Positions 9,974 to 22,473 are shown, numbered from the stretch's first letter. The stretch: 64,000 nucleotides of DNA from Eucommia ulmoides (GCA_016647705.1 CM028334.1:11069546-11133545), one strand, 5' to 3'. A program made the numbers and translations. Notes: generated by a model from the sequence alone, not told the origin.

Positions 9974-12067
9974 AAACCCCTTATAAACTTTGGATAGGCA
10001 AGAAGCCTAGTCTAAAGCACCTACACATTTGGGGGATGTCCAACTGAAGCAAGGCCTTACAAGCCACATGAAAAGAAACTAGATTCAATAACAGTTAGTT
10101 GCTATTTTATTGGATACTCTGAAAGATCCAAGGGTTACAAATTCTATGATCCTACTACTAGATCAATTTTTGAGACGGAAAACGCCCAGTTCTTTGAAGA
10201 TGTTGAGTTTGAAAGGTTAGAGATTTTGTTTTTGAAGAGGAATATGTTGATATTCCCACAGCTGTTATTGGCATTGATCAGGCTCTTATTCTTGACATTG
10301 TTCAAGAAACAGATTCAAATCAAAACAATATCCAAGAATCTCTCATTCCAGAAGAACAAACTCTATCACCTCTAGAACCTATGCCATTAAGGAGATCCAC
10401 TAGAGAAAGAAGAAATCCAATGCCAAATGATTACATTGTATTTCTCCAAGAACATGAGCTTGACATTGGTGCGGTGGAAAGATGATCTAATCAACTTCCG
10501 TAAATCCATGGAAATTTCTAAATCTCAAAAGTGGATTGATGCCATGAATGAGGAGATAAAGTCCATAAAGGACAATGACGTTTGGGATATTGTTCTATTG
10601 TCTAAAGGTGCAAAACCCATTGGTTGTAAATGGATATTTAAAATCAAGAGGGATTCAAAAGGTGATGTGGAGAGATACAAAGCCCGTCTTGTTGCTAAAG
10701 GCTTTACACAGAAAGAAGGCATCGATTATAAAGAGACTTTCTCTCTGGTTTCGTTGAAAGACTCTTTTAGGACAATAATGACACTTGTGGCGCACTTTAA
10801 CCTTGAGCTTCATCAGATGGATGTTAAGACTGCGTTTCTCAATAGTGACATTGATGAAACAATCTATATGGTGCAACAAGAAAACTTTGTGTCGGGAGAT
10901 GCAAAGAAGATGGTTTGCAAGTTAAAAAAATCCATCTATGGGCTTAAGCAAGCTTATCGTTAATGGTATTACAAGTTTCATTAAGTTATTATCTCATTTG
11001 GTTTTGAGATGAATTTGGTTGATGATTGTATATACCACAAGTTTAGTTGGAGTAAACATATTTACTTGGTTTTATATGTTGATGACATATTGCTTATCAC
11101 TAACGATATAGCCATGTTGCACGAAACCAAGAGATTTTTGTCAAGAAAATTTGAGATGAAAGATCTTGGTAATACTTATTTTGTGTTGGGTATATAGATA
11201 CACCGGGATCGCTCTCGAGGTATGCTTGGTTTATCATAAAAGAGCTATATTGAGAAAGTTCTTAAAAGGTTTGGCACGTATGATTGTAAATCAAATGACA
11301 CCCTTGTGGCTAAGGGAGACAAATTTAGTCTCAGTCAATGCCCCAAGAATAATTTTGAGATTCAAGAAATGCAAAAGATTTCTTATGCGTTAGCAGTAGA
11401 AAGTCTGATATATGCTCAAGTGTGTACGCATCCGGATATTGCGTACATTGTTGGCATGTTAGGTAGATATTTAAGCAATCCTGGAAAGGATCACTGGATA
11501 GCAGCCAAGCGAGTTATGAGGTACTTACAAAGAATAAAAGACTACATGCTCACTTATCAGAAGTCAGATCAGTTAGAGATCATTGGATATTCTGACTCCG
11601 ATTTTGTTGGATGCCGAGATAGCATGAAATCTACTTCAGGCTATATCTACTTACTTGCTGGAGGTGCTATATCTTGGAAGAATGTTAAACAGTCTATTAT
11701 AGCCTCTTCCACCATGACAGCTGAGTTTGTAACTTATTATGAGGCATCCAATCATGGAATATGATTGCAAAATTTTGTCACGAGGCTGCGTATTCTGGAT
11801 GGCATTGAAAGGCCACTTAATTTATATTGTGACAATAAATCAACAGTACTGTATTCCAACAACAACAAGAGTTCTATGAAGTCAAAGTTTATAGACATCA
11901 AATTCTTAGTTGTGAAAGAAAGAGTTCAGAGTGGACTTATATCTATAGAGAAAATTGGGATAAACTCCATGATTGCTGATCCGCTGACTAAGGGATTATC
12001 ACCCAAGGTCTTTCATGAGCACACTGCTCATATGGGTGTGGTTTCTCTTCAGGATATGTCGTTTTAG
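9974..12067 (+). pseudogene. Copia integrase C-term, reverse transcriptase and RNase H remnant
   Basis: After the solo LTR the frame gives TPYKLWIGKKPSLKHLHIWG, the integrase C-terminal region. Reverse transcriptase starts near 10430: WIDAMNEEIKSIKDNDVWD, GCKWIFKIKRDSKGDVERYK, ARLVAKGFTQKEGIDYKETF, HQMDVKTAFLNSDIDE and the catalytic LYVDDILL at about 11064-11090. RNase H follows with YSDSDFVGCRDSMKSTSGYI, AEFVTYYEA and DNKSTVLYSNN, and ends at MSF-stop. From 10427 to 12067 nearly all breaks are stops in one frame (for example 10963, 11197, 11764), consistent with slow point decay rather than rearrangement. Confidence 0.92.
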
Positions 12068-12482
12068 TAGGAGTTTGTATTTTAGATACTTTTATCTATA
12101 GATATATTTGTTATGGATATTATGGGTTTTATGGTTATTTACTGCAGTAAAGTATTCAGTTTTCATTCACTCTGATTTTATGTGGTTTGATCTCACTAAG
12201 GTTTATGGAGGACCAGTTGGAAATCAGCATGTTAAGATCACATTGCATGAAATTTCCATGCTACACATCCACACTTGATCTTTGTTATTAATTGCATTGA
12301 TATATGTAATCATTAATGGGTCTAGTTACGAAAAAGATGTAACGATGATCGCTTTGGTTCTATATTGGTGTGGTTAATGGACAAGATTGTTAAAAATGCA
12401 TAAAGTTTTGATAGTAAATTTCATGAGCTCATTAAGTATAATTCACATTTATAAAGTTACATATATAGCTTAAGTGGGAGAT

Positions 12483-12954
12483 TGTTAGAGTAAAATTAAA
12501 TATATGGGTTTATATATTAAATAAATGTGAATTATAGGCTATCAAATAAAGTAGGTCAATTAAAGTGATCAATTAAAGTTTTGGGGCCTTAATTAATGTA
12601 TTATAAGTGTGGGCATTAATGTGTAGAGACAAACGTAATTTCTAATTTTAAGATGGGTTAAAATAGAAAATACGTGATTGTTTACGAATAGACATGAATG
12701 TTTATAAATAGGGGTCGTGGTCCCCAGATCACATAACGTTTTTCTATTCTTTTGATCTCCATTGTCAGTGAGAGATTTATACAGAAAACTTGTATAGATC
12801 TGAAAGATTATAAAGACTCAGATTCATATATTTCAACTTTCTTGTTATGGATTCAGGTACGCTTCTGCAACTTCAGTATTTTTTATTCTTGATGATTTAA
12901 TATGAATGATCATGTTTATGTGATGGTTTTCACATAACGAAATTAAATTTTACA
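12483..12954 (+). repeat. Copia 3' LTR (472 bp)
   Basis: It starts TGTTAGAG directly after the polypurine tract and ends TTTTACA before the target duplication TAAGA. It has only two of the 20-bp U3 repeats and a TATAAATAGG box at 12703-12712. Confidence 0.92.
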
Positions 12955-12959
12955 TAAGA

Positions 12960-13892
12960 AACATATTATTTTGAAAATTTACATAATTCCAAGTCCGTGG
13001 TCCAATTCCATGCAACCAAACATTACCTAAAGCGCAACCACTTGCATTTTTTTTTTGTGCCGAGAAAGAGCTGAAATATAAACTATTTGTCATTTGTTAA
13101 CAGTGCATCGCTTGGGTATTGGAAGAATGCACTATCCAAATCCAACCCAAAAAAAGAAAGGTGAAGCATTGAAGGAACCCAAGAAAATAAAAGAAAAGAT
13201 TAAGAGAAAACTTCTATCAACTTATATGCAGTGCATCTTTTTGCTGCGCATGACTTTGGAATAAGAAAAAAAAAGAGAAAATAAGAGTGGAAGTTAAATG
13301 TTCAGCACAGTTAGATAGGCAAGCGAGAATAAATTATGATAAATGCAAACAACAAAATGAAATGAATACAAAAGAATCAAAACAAAATAAAGAATTAAGA
13401 ACCTTCTTTTACTTTCCAATGTTAAAATCATTGAATATATTGAACCCAATGACACAGAAAGCTAAATGGCCAATTTTAGTTGCTCCAATCAACACATATG
13501 GCATCTGAAGAAACACATCCGCCAGCTTATATATCAAATATGATATTATTCATGTAATCCCAACTAGTCATAAGACTCATAACTATCCCACTACTACAAG
13601 ATGCCCCTTATCACCCAAAAAAAAAAGAACTATGATGAAGAAATAAACATATAAAATATGACTCCAAATACCTAGTTCAGTATCAAGACAGATGTGGGGG
13701 CCGTATTGAATCCCTTTTGTGAGTCAATATAAGTATATTATTAATGAGCATGGACCATGAAACTGTACATACATACAGTTTTGGTAAGAAGAGGAGGGGC
13801 ATAGAGAGAGGGGGCATAAGTAGAACCTGTACATACATACAACTAACTTACTAAACACACACTACAAATAGTTAGAAAGCCCAGAGCCTAAC
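12960..13892. other. downstream flank of the SMC1 pseudogene, no gene
   Basis: This stretch lies beyond the stop codon of the minus-strand SMC1 copy and before the Copia element. It would include any 3' untranslated region, but I see no clear poly(A) signal cluster. A plus-strand open frame at 13287-13508 is Lys/Asn-rich and looks accidental. Confidence 0.4.
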
Positions 13893-13947
13893 CTATTGCT
13901 GATATTCGTGATAATTGGTCAGGTCGAATGTCAATGTGCTCGAGCAG
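13893..13947 (-). pseudogene. last exon of SMC1 copy
   Basis: After a tttttgcag acceptor the frame reads CSSTLTFDLTNYHEYQQ then TAG at 13895-13893. Plant SMC1 proteins end in a closely similar S-C-S-(S/R)-T-L-T-F-D-L motif. The C-terminal residues after TNY look altered or extended relative to the usual ending. Confidence 0.85.
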
Positions 13948-14206
13948 CTGCAAAAATAAAATCATAGTTGTTTTTAACTCAAAATGAAAAAGGGGAACAA
14001 TTATGTTTTTCACTAAAAAAATTGTTCCAATAGTCTGGGAGCAAAAAATAGTCTCTAACCCCACCCCTCCCCCCCAAAAAAAACTGTTTATGTTCTTAGT
14101 GTTCTCAGGTTTCTATTTCTATTTCAAGTTCTATGGCAACAGAAGCAAAACTAACCAAAAATAGAAACAAAAAACAAATGCCACGGGAGAGACTTGAAGA
14201 GTTACC

Positions 14207-14471
14207 TGTTGGAATATTTTATGGGCTAACATTAATTGAATTAATTGTTTTATAAAAAAAAGTTTCTTTCCATTGAGAGCTGCCACCATGAAATCTAGAT
14301 CATAGAGAGGAAGACCTAGTTAGTAATCTGTTGCGACAGATTCAATCTCCTGCGATGGCCCAAACAGGTACACTTTCGATTACTGTTCTTCATTGTTGTG
14401 TCCTAATAATCATGTATGCTTTAAATTATTGTTTAATTTTGTTTTGTTATGATTATGAGAAACAATCAATA
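14207..14471 (+). repeat. LARD 5' LTR (265 bp)
   Basis: It is homologous end to end with 30732-30996 with scattered substitutions. It ends TCAATA where the 3' LTR keeps the canonical TCAACA. Confidence 0.9.
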
Positions 14472-14486
14472 TGTGGTATTAGAGCC

Positions 14487-15523
14487 AACATACATGATTT
14501 AGGATCTACAATTAGAACAAAGTTTATTTAATTTTAAGTTCATAATTATCGGAGACCAAAAACCCAAGATTCATAGCCATCTGTTACAATGAACACGCCA
14601 TTAAAGTGTAGGATTCATACTGTTCAGGCCCTTCAAACCACCAACCCCCTTATCGTTCCCCAAACTCCAATTGGATTTTTTAGTGAAACATATTAATCAA
14701 CGACGAACAACTGAACCTCATTGCAAGTTGGATTTCGCCCAATTTTTATTTTTATTTTTTTACGCCCGAGTAGTGTAAGACGATGAAAGGATACAAGTGG
14801 GTGTAAACCAGTCCTATTTCAAGGGTTCGTAATCGAATTCTCACTTTTTCGATCCTGGAGTCCGACGACCTTCCACCATTGATAACACCTTGAAGATGGA
14901 AATTATCGCAAATAGTGATGGTCACCACTGTACATGGATCGAAAACCTGCCATGTGTACTGTTCATTCCACCCTCCCTTCGAAGCCACCAAATATCCAAG
15001 TTACAATAGTAGGTGCTAAGAGGAAGTTGTCTTCAGTGGAGAAGAGGCATTTTATTTTTTATTTTTTTTATGGTGGCTGTTAAATGATTGAAGGATTGAA
15101 ATTAGGGTTTTAGGGTCTTTTGTCAAGCTGCATACAGGCTGGCTTATAAGTGGGATTCATTAAATTTTAAACAGCAATGGGCCTATACCCCTCTGTATTA
15201 TCTTTTGACGGCTAGTCTTTTGTTTGGTAAAAAAGTAATTTTTCCCAATTTTGATCCAATATCACAAATATTAGTTGGCCCATCTATGTATAAAACCCCA
15301 TAGAGGCTTGGGACCCTTTTCTTTTGTGGTCCAATTTATGGATCTTTTATGGGCCTCTCTTTGTTGTCCCCTTTACATTTCACAAACACCCACACATATA
15401 ACACAACAATTTAACGCCCCTCCCTTCTCTGATTAGCAACAAGCCTATGGGTAATCTTTAGCTTATTTCAAGCTATTTTATTGTTCCTACATCGTTCTAT
15501 ATATATAACACATAGTGGACAGA
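14487..15523 (+). other. LARD interior, left part; non-coding
   Basis: No retroviral domain is visible in any frame. The minus-strand frame of 79 codons at 14752-14991 has no recognised family. The bases around 15095-15115 (gattgaaattagggttt) resemble those at 27565-27585, suggesting an internal duplication. Confidence 0.55.
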
Positions 15524-17021
15524 CTTGGTGTAAGACCCTGATTTTTATTTAAGTCGTATTTTATAATATTTCAAAAATAACAGGGTGGATAGTGTTATTT
15601 ATTATTTGATTTAAAAGTTTAGGGGTTAATTTATAATTTTTAAAATATTAAAATTAGAATTGGGCTTAATTAATAACTTCAAGAGAATTGAGGGAAGATT
15701 AGTGTAATTTTGAATAAAAATTTCTATTCTTTCTCACGAAGGAATCATGATTTATGTATATATATATACACACACACTTAAACGTGTAAACAAACGAGCA
15801 TGGGAGAGGACACGCGATCGATTCTCTCTATATCTATATATACGCTTATGCCCACACATCTGAAGGGGGAGGCAAAATAAAAAATAGAAAAAAACGTAGA
15901 GAGAGAGAGAGAAAGATCGCTGGTGCAGGAAAAACGAAGAAAGATAGAGATCGCCGGTGGGTGTTCCTTTGGTTGGCCGTTCAATCGTCGCTGGTGCATG
16001 TAAATTGTGTGTGTATTCTTTAGTGTTATTGGGGTGTATGTGTGTGCGCAGACGGTGGGGATGATCAGCGATCATCACGGTGTCGTCGCCGGTAAGTGGG
16101 AGTATGAGTTCTGGATGTGTATGTAAGTGTTTAGTTGTGGGTACGTGATCAGGGGTGTGTGTGTGTGTTTTGTGTGTTTATAGTCGTTATAGGTGGTCGT
16201 CACCGGAGTAGAGAGTAGAGAGAGAAAGAGGGTGCTATCGACTTTGCGGGGTGAGCGTGATTGTGTGTGTTTTGTTCTGAGGTCTGGTGGTGCGTCTGTG
16301 TGGTTGTTCTTCAGTCTTAACGGTGTCTGTGTGTGCTCCTCCGACAAGTGTGTGTGTGTGTGTATTGTCGTCGGTTGTGTGCGTCGGTCATCAGACAGTG
16401 TGTGTGTGTGTGTGTGTGTGTGTTGTGGGTGCCGTGTGTGGATTGCGATTCAGATGATAGTGATAGTGAATGCATGTGTTTGGCGTTTGGGGGTGTGTAT
16501 GTGTGTGTGATTGATTGGGGATGGCCGGCCGAGAGAGGCGGTAAATGAAAATGGTGTGATCGGAGGTTCGTCGGCGGCGGCTGCAGTAGAACAGCAAACA
16601 AAAGTGTGAGAAGAAGAAGCGGGAAAAGAAGAAAAAAAAAGAAAAAAAAAATGCACAAACCCCCCTAATAGAAATAAAAATCCAATCTCGCGGCCATCGA
16701 AAAATCCAGAAAATGTAGAATTTTGAACTTCTTTAATATATGTATTTAATTGTCTAAATTGAAATGGTAATAGGAAATAATGAGATCGTTCACATGAATA
16801 AATTCGATATAGTAAACTGTAACGGAGTAATATTAGTTGAATAGTAAAATTTCATAATAAAAGATGGGGAATAGGACGTCACGGAAATTAGAGCCTACAT
16901 TTCATGGTTAGGCCATTTTTACATAAAATATTAATTTAGGCCCTGTCACTATTAGGTTCGCAGGCATCGGAGTACCGGTAGAGAATAGGCGGTTAAAGTC
17001 TTCGAAAATAGATAATCAGGT

Positions 17022-18074
17022 GAGTGTACTGTCTTCTTGACAAACTATTTTTATATCTATATATGATAGAAAATGGTTGTATTTACATTATATGCTTTTT
17101 AAATTTTGTGGATCAAGCAAGTTTTGGGTGAGTTGGTAAAATAGATTTTCGTGAGATTACGATGGTTTTCGAAAGGAAGGTAAAAATGATTTTTCGTTGG
17201 ATTTGATGGTTTTAAAAGAGAGTGAAAAATATCTGTTTTTCTAAATATGTATGATTTTCAAAAAAAAAAAAAAAAAAGAACTGGAAAAGTGATTTTGGTA
17301 AAATCAGATGTTTCATTTTAAAAGAAAGTGAGAAATATGATTTTCGGATAAAAAGTCGATTTTTAAAAAAGAGAGGTGGATGTGTGATATGACGATATTG
17401 ATTAGACGATATCATTACGTTGTGATTTGATGATGATGTTATTAATTTGACGATGTTATTGATTAAACGATGCTATTAATTCATAATTTGACGATATTAT
17501 TGACTTCATGATACTATAGTAATTATCTGCTTCGGCAGAGTGATAGTATTGATTTGACGATGCCATAATATTTATCCGCTTCGGCAGAGCAATGTTATCC
17601 TCTTCGGTAAAGTGATGTTTATCAGCTTCGGCAGAGTGATGTTAGACGTTTATACTGCGCAGTGATTTTCCGCTTTGGCGGAGTGATGGGTGTCCGTTAG
17701 GAAGACAAATCCTACGGGTGGTACAATACCGTTGTAACTCTCGATCGTGAGGTTAAAACAATCACTAGGGCTGGCCAGTATGTGTTTGAGGTGTGTGTTT
17801 GTGTTGTGTGCTTAAAAAGTGTGCTTGAGATGTGTGCTTGAGATGTGGTGTTTTACGTATATTGGCTAATTTGATATTTATTATCATGGTGATTAGTATG
17901 ATTTTTATATTGTTGGATTTGAATGGAATTTAATTATGTCGCTTTATTTTTCCTGCTTTTATACTGGGGATTTTACGAGCTATGTGATATTTATATACTT
18001 ATGCTTGATCCATTTAGATGTTGTAGATATGAATTCTTGTTATAAAATATTTTTACTAAGAAGACAGTACACTC
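17022..18074 (+). repeat. long inverted repeat inside the Tekay-like LTR
   Basis: Arm one covers 17022-17119 and arm two 18002-18074. Their outer 17 bp are perfectly complementary (GAGTGTACTGTCTTCTT at 17022-17038, AAGAAGACAGTACACTC at 18058-18074). Their inner 11 bp are too (TGGATCAAGCA at 17109-17119, TGCTTGATCCA at 18002-18012); the middles are similar but gapped. The 3' LTR has the same outer pair at 23958-23974 and 25032-25048. The solo LTR keeps only arm one. Confidence 0.8.
17527..17681 (+). repeat. UUCG-type hairpin repeats, 5' LTR copy
   Basis: An intact CTGC-TTCG-GCAG hairpin lies at 17527-17538 and a CCGC-TTTG-GCGG one at 17670-17681. Copies between them have lost pairing (17576-17587, 17599-17610, 17623-17634). 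The palindrome ACTGCGCAGT is kept at 17654-17663. Confidence 0.8.
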
Positions 18075-18422
18075 GTAGGTGGAGCAGATAGGAGTCGGTT
18101 GGTCTCCTACTGGCACTGTTGGTCTCCTACTGGCACTAGTTAAAGTTATACGGGTCAGGCGTTGGAGTCATATGAGAGTAATTTGAGATAAGCTGTCAGA
18201 GGATGAACCTAAGGGAGGTTCATGAGATATATTTTGTTGTTCTTATTTTTGGGATAGATGTATCCGTATAGTATGAAGTTATTATATATGTATGACGTGT
18301 AAATGAAAGTTTGTATATTGTTGCAATTAAGTTGGTTAGTCAAATGATATCATGTCGACGTCACACCGGCCCCACGGTGATGGGTGTCTGGGGTGGGGTG
18401 TGACAAATTTGGTATCAAGGCC

Positions 18423-18918
18423 TAGGTTATAAGTTCTGTAGACTTATCAATAGTCTTGTCAGTAGAAGACCATAAGATAGGAGGACGTGCTAGTCGTCTA
18501 ATCAGTAGGGGATATGAGATAGGGTGTCAATAAGTTAGTTTGGTTCATGAGTGTTAGTTCTTTCATTACATTAGTTAGTGCATTGGCATGGTGCACGGAG
18601 ATTGTCTTGTTGGCAGGTAGTGATGGTGATATTGCCAGTTGGCAGATTTGAGTAGTGTTGTGTTGTTAGTGGTGAAAATGGGTGGATCGCGATTGTGGGA
18701 GTGCTAATAGTTGAAAATGTGAGATTTTAATTAAGAAACAACTATATGCGTATTAGGTGGTGATGAGATAACTATCGGTAGCACCCAATAAGTCATCTAA
18801 TAAGTCGTTATTAAAATAGTAGATAGTATAGCATAACACATTTAAGTTGGAATACAAAATGACATTCAAATAAAATATAATATCGCTTCCTAGGCAATAT
18901 GAAAGGCATCTTATAATG

Positions 18919-18951
<33 letters not shown>

Positions 18952-18952
18952 A

Positions 18953-18989
<37 letters not shown>

Positions 18990-19944
18990 GAAGAGTTATG
19001 TTAGTTGGAAACTAAAGACGTGAGAAAACTGTGATGAGAAGGTAGTACGTTCTAGATTGACGAGAAGGTAGAGCAAAAGTTTATGGAACTTGTAGATATA
19101 GCAAGCGTAAAAAAAAAAAAAAAAAAAAATGATATGTAAGAAGTAGCTGAGAATTGTGAGTCTGAGATGAAAATAAGTGCGCATATAAATAGAGTCCGTT
19201 TGTATGAGGTAGAGTTAAATCTTAAAAGAATCAAAGGGTGTATTGTCTGGAAGGTGTAATTAGTACCCCAATTAGTTTGATAGTGGGTCTAGGAGGTCAG
19301 AAAAGTATTAAAGAAAGGATATCAAAAATTTAGTACGTAGGTGCTGGGCACCAGTCAAAACCAGTTTAGGCGGTGGATATTGTAGTAGCTAGGGAAATGA
19401 ATTGTCGGGGTGTCAGTAAGCATGAATAATAATTGTAGTTGTTGTAAAAATAGATTCCATAAGTTTAATGAATTGAATGTTCGGCTCAATAAGTTGACTG
19501 AATATAATCGTGTTGATAAAATGTGGAAAATTGAGATTTTAATTTTAAACTTGGAACTTTAAAGGTGATCGTTGTTGTGTTAAAAAAAAAAAAGAAAAGA
19601 AAAAAAAAAAAGGATTAATTTGAAGTAGAAGAGTGATTGCACTTTGTTCATAATTACAATTTATTGAGTATGGGGAATTCGAGTGAGTTAGTTTTAGGTG
19701 TAGGAAGTCTCTATAGGAGAATCCGTGTGACGGCCCTAGGAAACCGGGTCGTTACAATAAATTAGATCGTTAACTCACGATTAACTTAGACCTGGTGTTT
19801 CTCTCCATGAAGACCCAGTGTTGGTAACTCATCGATTAAAATTAATGGTTTGTTCAATCAACTGCGAAAGATTAGGGTGTTAGATTTTGAGTGGAATATT
19901 ACCAGTGGGAGGTCAGGGATTGTGACGTGGTGAAAACGGTGATC
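18423..19944 (+). other. Gypsy interior, left part; no domain recognised
   Basis: This is where gag, protease and the reverse transcriptase fingers and palm would be expected. I find no zinc knuckle, protease motif or YVDD-type catalytic motif in any frame. It is either deleted or too decayed. Confidence 0.5.
18921..18988. repeat. TA and AAAT microsatellites
   Basis: A (TA)n tract is followed by (AAAT)n inside the degenerate internal region of the Gypsy element. Confidence 0.9.
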
Positions 19945-20903
19945 CGGTCGAAAGTAGAGAAAAACTTGTAGAACATCTCTAGATTTTGTTGCTGATGATA
20001 CGAGAAAATCAATGGTACGCCAAGTGCAGTAAATGTGAGTTTTGGTTGGATCGAGTGGTAAATTTGGGACATGTGATCTTGAGAAATAGTGTTTACGTGA
20101 ATCCAAAGGAAGTTGAAGTTATGGTTTAATGAGAAGGGCCGAAACGTGTACTTGGAACTCGAAACTTTTGGAAATGGCAATGATTGTAGTTGTTTTGACG
20201 TTTTAGTGATTTTACCGGTATAACGAGATTTATGGGATATGCACCGACCACCAGAGTTGGGAATAGTTGCTTACTCAAAAGGGAACTAAATCTGAGGTAG
20301 AGGCATTGAATAAAATTGATCAAAGACTACAATTGCACCATCCATTATTTTTTTTCAGGAAAGACCAAAGTTGGAGCCAATGCTTTAAGTCGGAAATTGG
20401 TAAGTTGGGTTGTGTACATTCAGGTTGTTCGCATTAAATTATGTATGGAGTGGCCTTGTGAGTGTAGTGGGCAATTGGTCAGATGGCAACGTTATTTGAT
20501 ACTTTGAATTTGGAATCGACAATGATCAACTGTGTTGTAGAAATAGAGAGGTTGGATGTCCAGTTGGGAAAAATTAGAGATAAAGTGGGAAATGGTCGCA
20601 GAGCTGAGAATCGTGTAAAAAATAATGATGAAGTCTTGATGATTGGAAATATACTGTATGTTCCTAATAATATCCATTTGACAAAAGAGATCTTAAAGAA
20701 GTATGTAGTCCAATATACACAATGCACCTCGGTGATATCAAACTGTATCGAGATTACGAGAGTATTATTGGTAGTTTAGAGAAGAATGAAAAATCGCAGA
20801 AATTTGTTGTTAGGTGACTTGTATATTAGCAAAAATTGAGGTCGAGCATTAATATCCAGGTGGGTTATTGTAGCCTTTACCTATTCCAGAATGGAAATGG
20901 GAG
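19945..20903 (+). pseudogene. Gypsy pol remnant: RT C-term, RNase H end, integrase N-term
   Basis: In order I read WYAKCSKCEFWLDRVVNLGH then NPKEVEVMV (end of the reverse transcriptase palm/thumb, ~20010-20130). Next come KRELNLR and IKDYNCTIHYFFSGKTK with ANALSRKL (RNase H end, ~20280-20400). An integrase zinc-domain piece follows at 20483-20779 containing KIRDKVGNGRRAENRV and NILYVPNNIHLTKEIL. Finally PLPIPEWKWE sits at 20874-20903, a chromovirus integrase hallmark. Stops and frameshifts separate all pieces. The integrase histidine/cysteine finger is not preserved. Confidence 0.88.
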
Positions 20904-22473
20904 TCTTCATTCGTATGCTAAGTGTATATGGACGGGATTGTTCGGTTGCATGAGGCACCGGTTCAATATAAGTGTCTAATAAAGTTAGGATAAGATACCA
21001 GTATGACTTATTCATTTGATAATTGATAGTTGCTCTTGGATAAATTGATTGACCATATTTTGATAAATTGAATTGTTAATGTGTAAGTGTTGCCGCCGTA
21101 CTGTAATTGGAAGATAATTTTTATCAAAACAAATTAAGTCATTGTTGTATGAACAGTCCGCGGAGGAATTCGAAATGCAGTATTGAATGATGATATCTTA
21201 AAATGTGAGTTTTATATGTAATACATACCGTCGTAAAAAAATAAAAATAAAAAATCGACATGTTGTAAATACAGAAAGTCGGGTAGCTAATTCCAGGTAA
21301 TATTTTTCTATTAGAGAAACTATATAGGAAAAACTGTAGTACCAGGAGCAGATATTTATTTTGACGTTCTAAACGAATTTCCATACTACTTAAGGTGCCA
21401 AATTAAAAGTTGGTACCTTGTTTTATTTGTGGATAGATGGTTAATCGAGAAATACGTTTCAAATATTGAAGAATATATTGAAGAGTTGCGTTTTGGGAAT
21501 CTTCGGGTAGCAAGGAGGATTAGGTGTCGCTAATAGAATGTGTTTAAAATAATAAATACCTTTTTAATGATTAAGGTCGCATCATGTAAAGCGTTGTATG
21601 AAAATGATGCAGAGCCCCAATCAAAGTGACCGAACTGAGATAGGAGTACAGAACTAGATGTATTGAACCACTACTAACATTAGGCGGAGTCAACTCATGG
21701 GGGGGTCACTGAAATTTCATAAGAAGGTATAATAGTTTACAGTCAGTAATTATTGACTTTTGTGATGTATCGAATTTTTGTAGTTGAGACGTATCTATGT
21801 CCTTCAATTCATATTTATATGTGGATATATGTTTGAAGCATGTTTAGGTAGATTGAAATAGAATTGAAGCGCGTGGCCTTGTCAGGGACTTGATTAAATA
21901 TGGAGGCATGAAGGGAATTCTTATAGATGATCAGTTTGACGTATTGCGGAAAATTTATTATTTAAAGTTAGATTGTGGTGATTTTTAATAAACGTATACG
22001 AGATTGTCGAAAATTTTGATATGGATATGGTTGCTTACGATATTGGTTGTGAACTTGTTGGTTGAAATGCTAGATGGAAATATGGTTACGAATCGGTTGA
22101 CTGGATGGAATAGATACATGTTGGTTAGGAAAAAATTATTGTCGAAATAAGATAGACTCAATTCACTAGGATTAAAATGATGTGTTCAAGCTATATTGTT
22201 ATTTATTATAATTTTATCAGAGTAGTGCAGCGGAAGCTTTGAGAAACATGAGATTTTTTTTTCCGATAGATGATTGGTTGTGCTAGGTGCACCCTATTTA
22301 TCGGTTGTTGGATATAAGGTGAGTTACTGCGAATGAAACTATTGCAATGTGTGAAGGTGAATTGACGGTTACTAATTAAGTGTGACAAATTTGGTATTAT
22401 TTTGATTGAGATTTTAATTCCGTTTGTTTTGAACGAAAATTTCGGGATGAAATTTCTTTTAGGAGAGAAGGGT
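20904..22473 (+). other. Gypsy interior, right part
   Basis: The catalytic core of integrase and any chromodomain are not recognisable. The sequence TGTGACAAATTTGGTAT at about 22381-22397 matches the 5' LTR/primer-site junction at 18400-18416, suggesting a rearranged piece. The AATTTCGGGATGAAATTT motif and polypurine tract close the region. Confidence 0.55.

Larger units (their letters stand above)
4283..12954 (+). mobile_element. Ty1/copia LTR retrotransposon, decayed, with nested solo LTR
   Basis: The element is bounded by LTRs starting TGTTAGAGTAAAATTAAATA and ending TTTTA(C/A)A. It is flanked by a perfect 5-bp target duplication TAAGA at 4278-4282 and 12955-12959. A primer-binding site TGGTATTGGAGCC (initiator-Met tRNA type) lies at 4852-4864, and the polypurine tract AAGTGGGAGAT at 12472-12482. 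Internal order is gag, protease, integrase, reverse transcriptase, RNase H, which defines Copia. Every domain carries stops or frameshifts. A 2.1-kb foreign solo LTR (7873-9971) splits the integrase region. Without it the element is about 6.6 kb. Confidence 0.95.
15529..18405 (+). repeat. Tekay-like 5' LTR (2,877 bp)
   Basis: It is homologous to 22474-25359 throughout. Landmarks in order are a GA-rich block (about 15900), long GT tracts (16140-16510), an A-rich tract (about 16630), the CAGGTGAGT site (17017-17025), the hairpin repeats (17527-17681), and the second inverted arm (18002-18074). Minus- and plus-strand open frames of 90-113 codons in the GT/GA tracts are compositional artefacts. 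Confidence 0.92.

Noticed and set aside
15752..16658. Open frames of up to 113 codons, both strands, in the Gypsy LTR
   Set aside because: They are produced by (GT)n and (GA)n tracts and do not stay open in the homologous LTR at 22799-23654.
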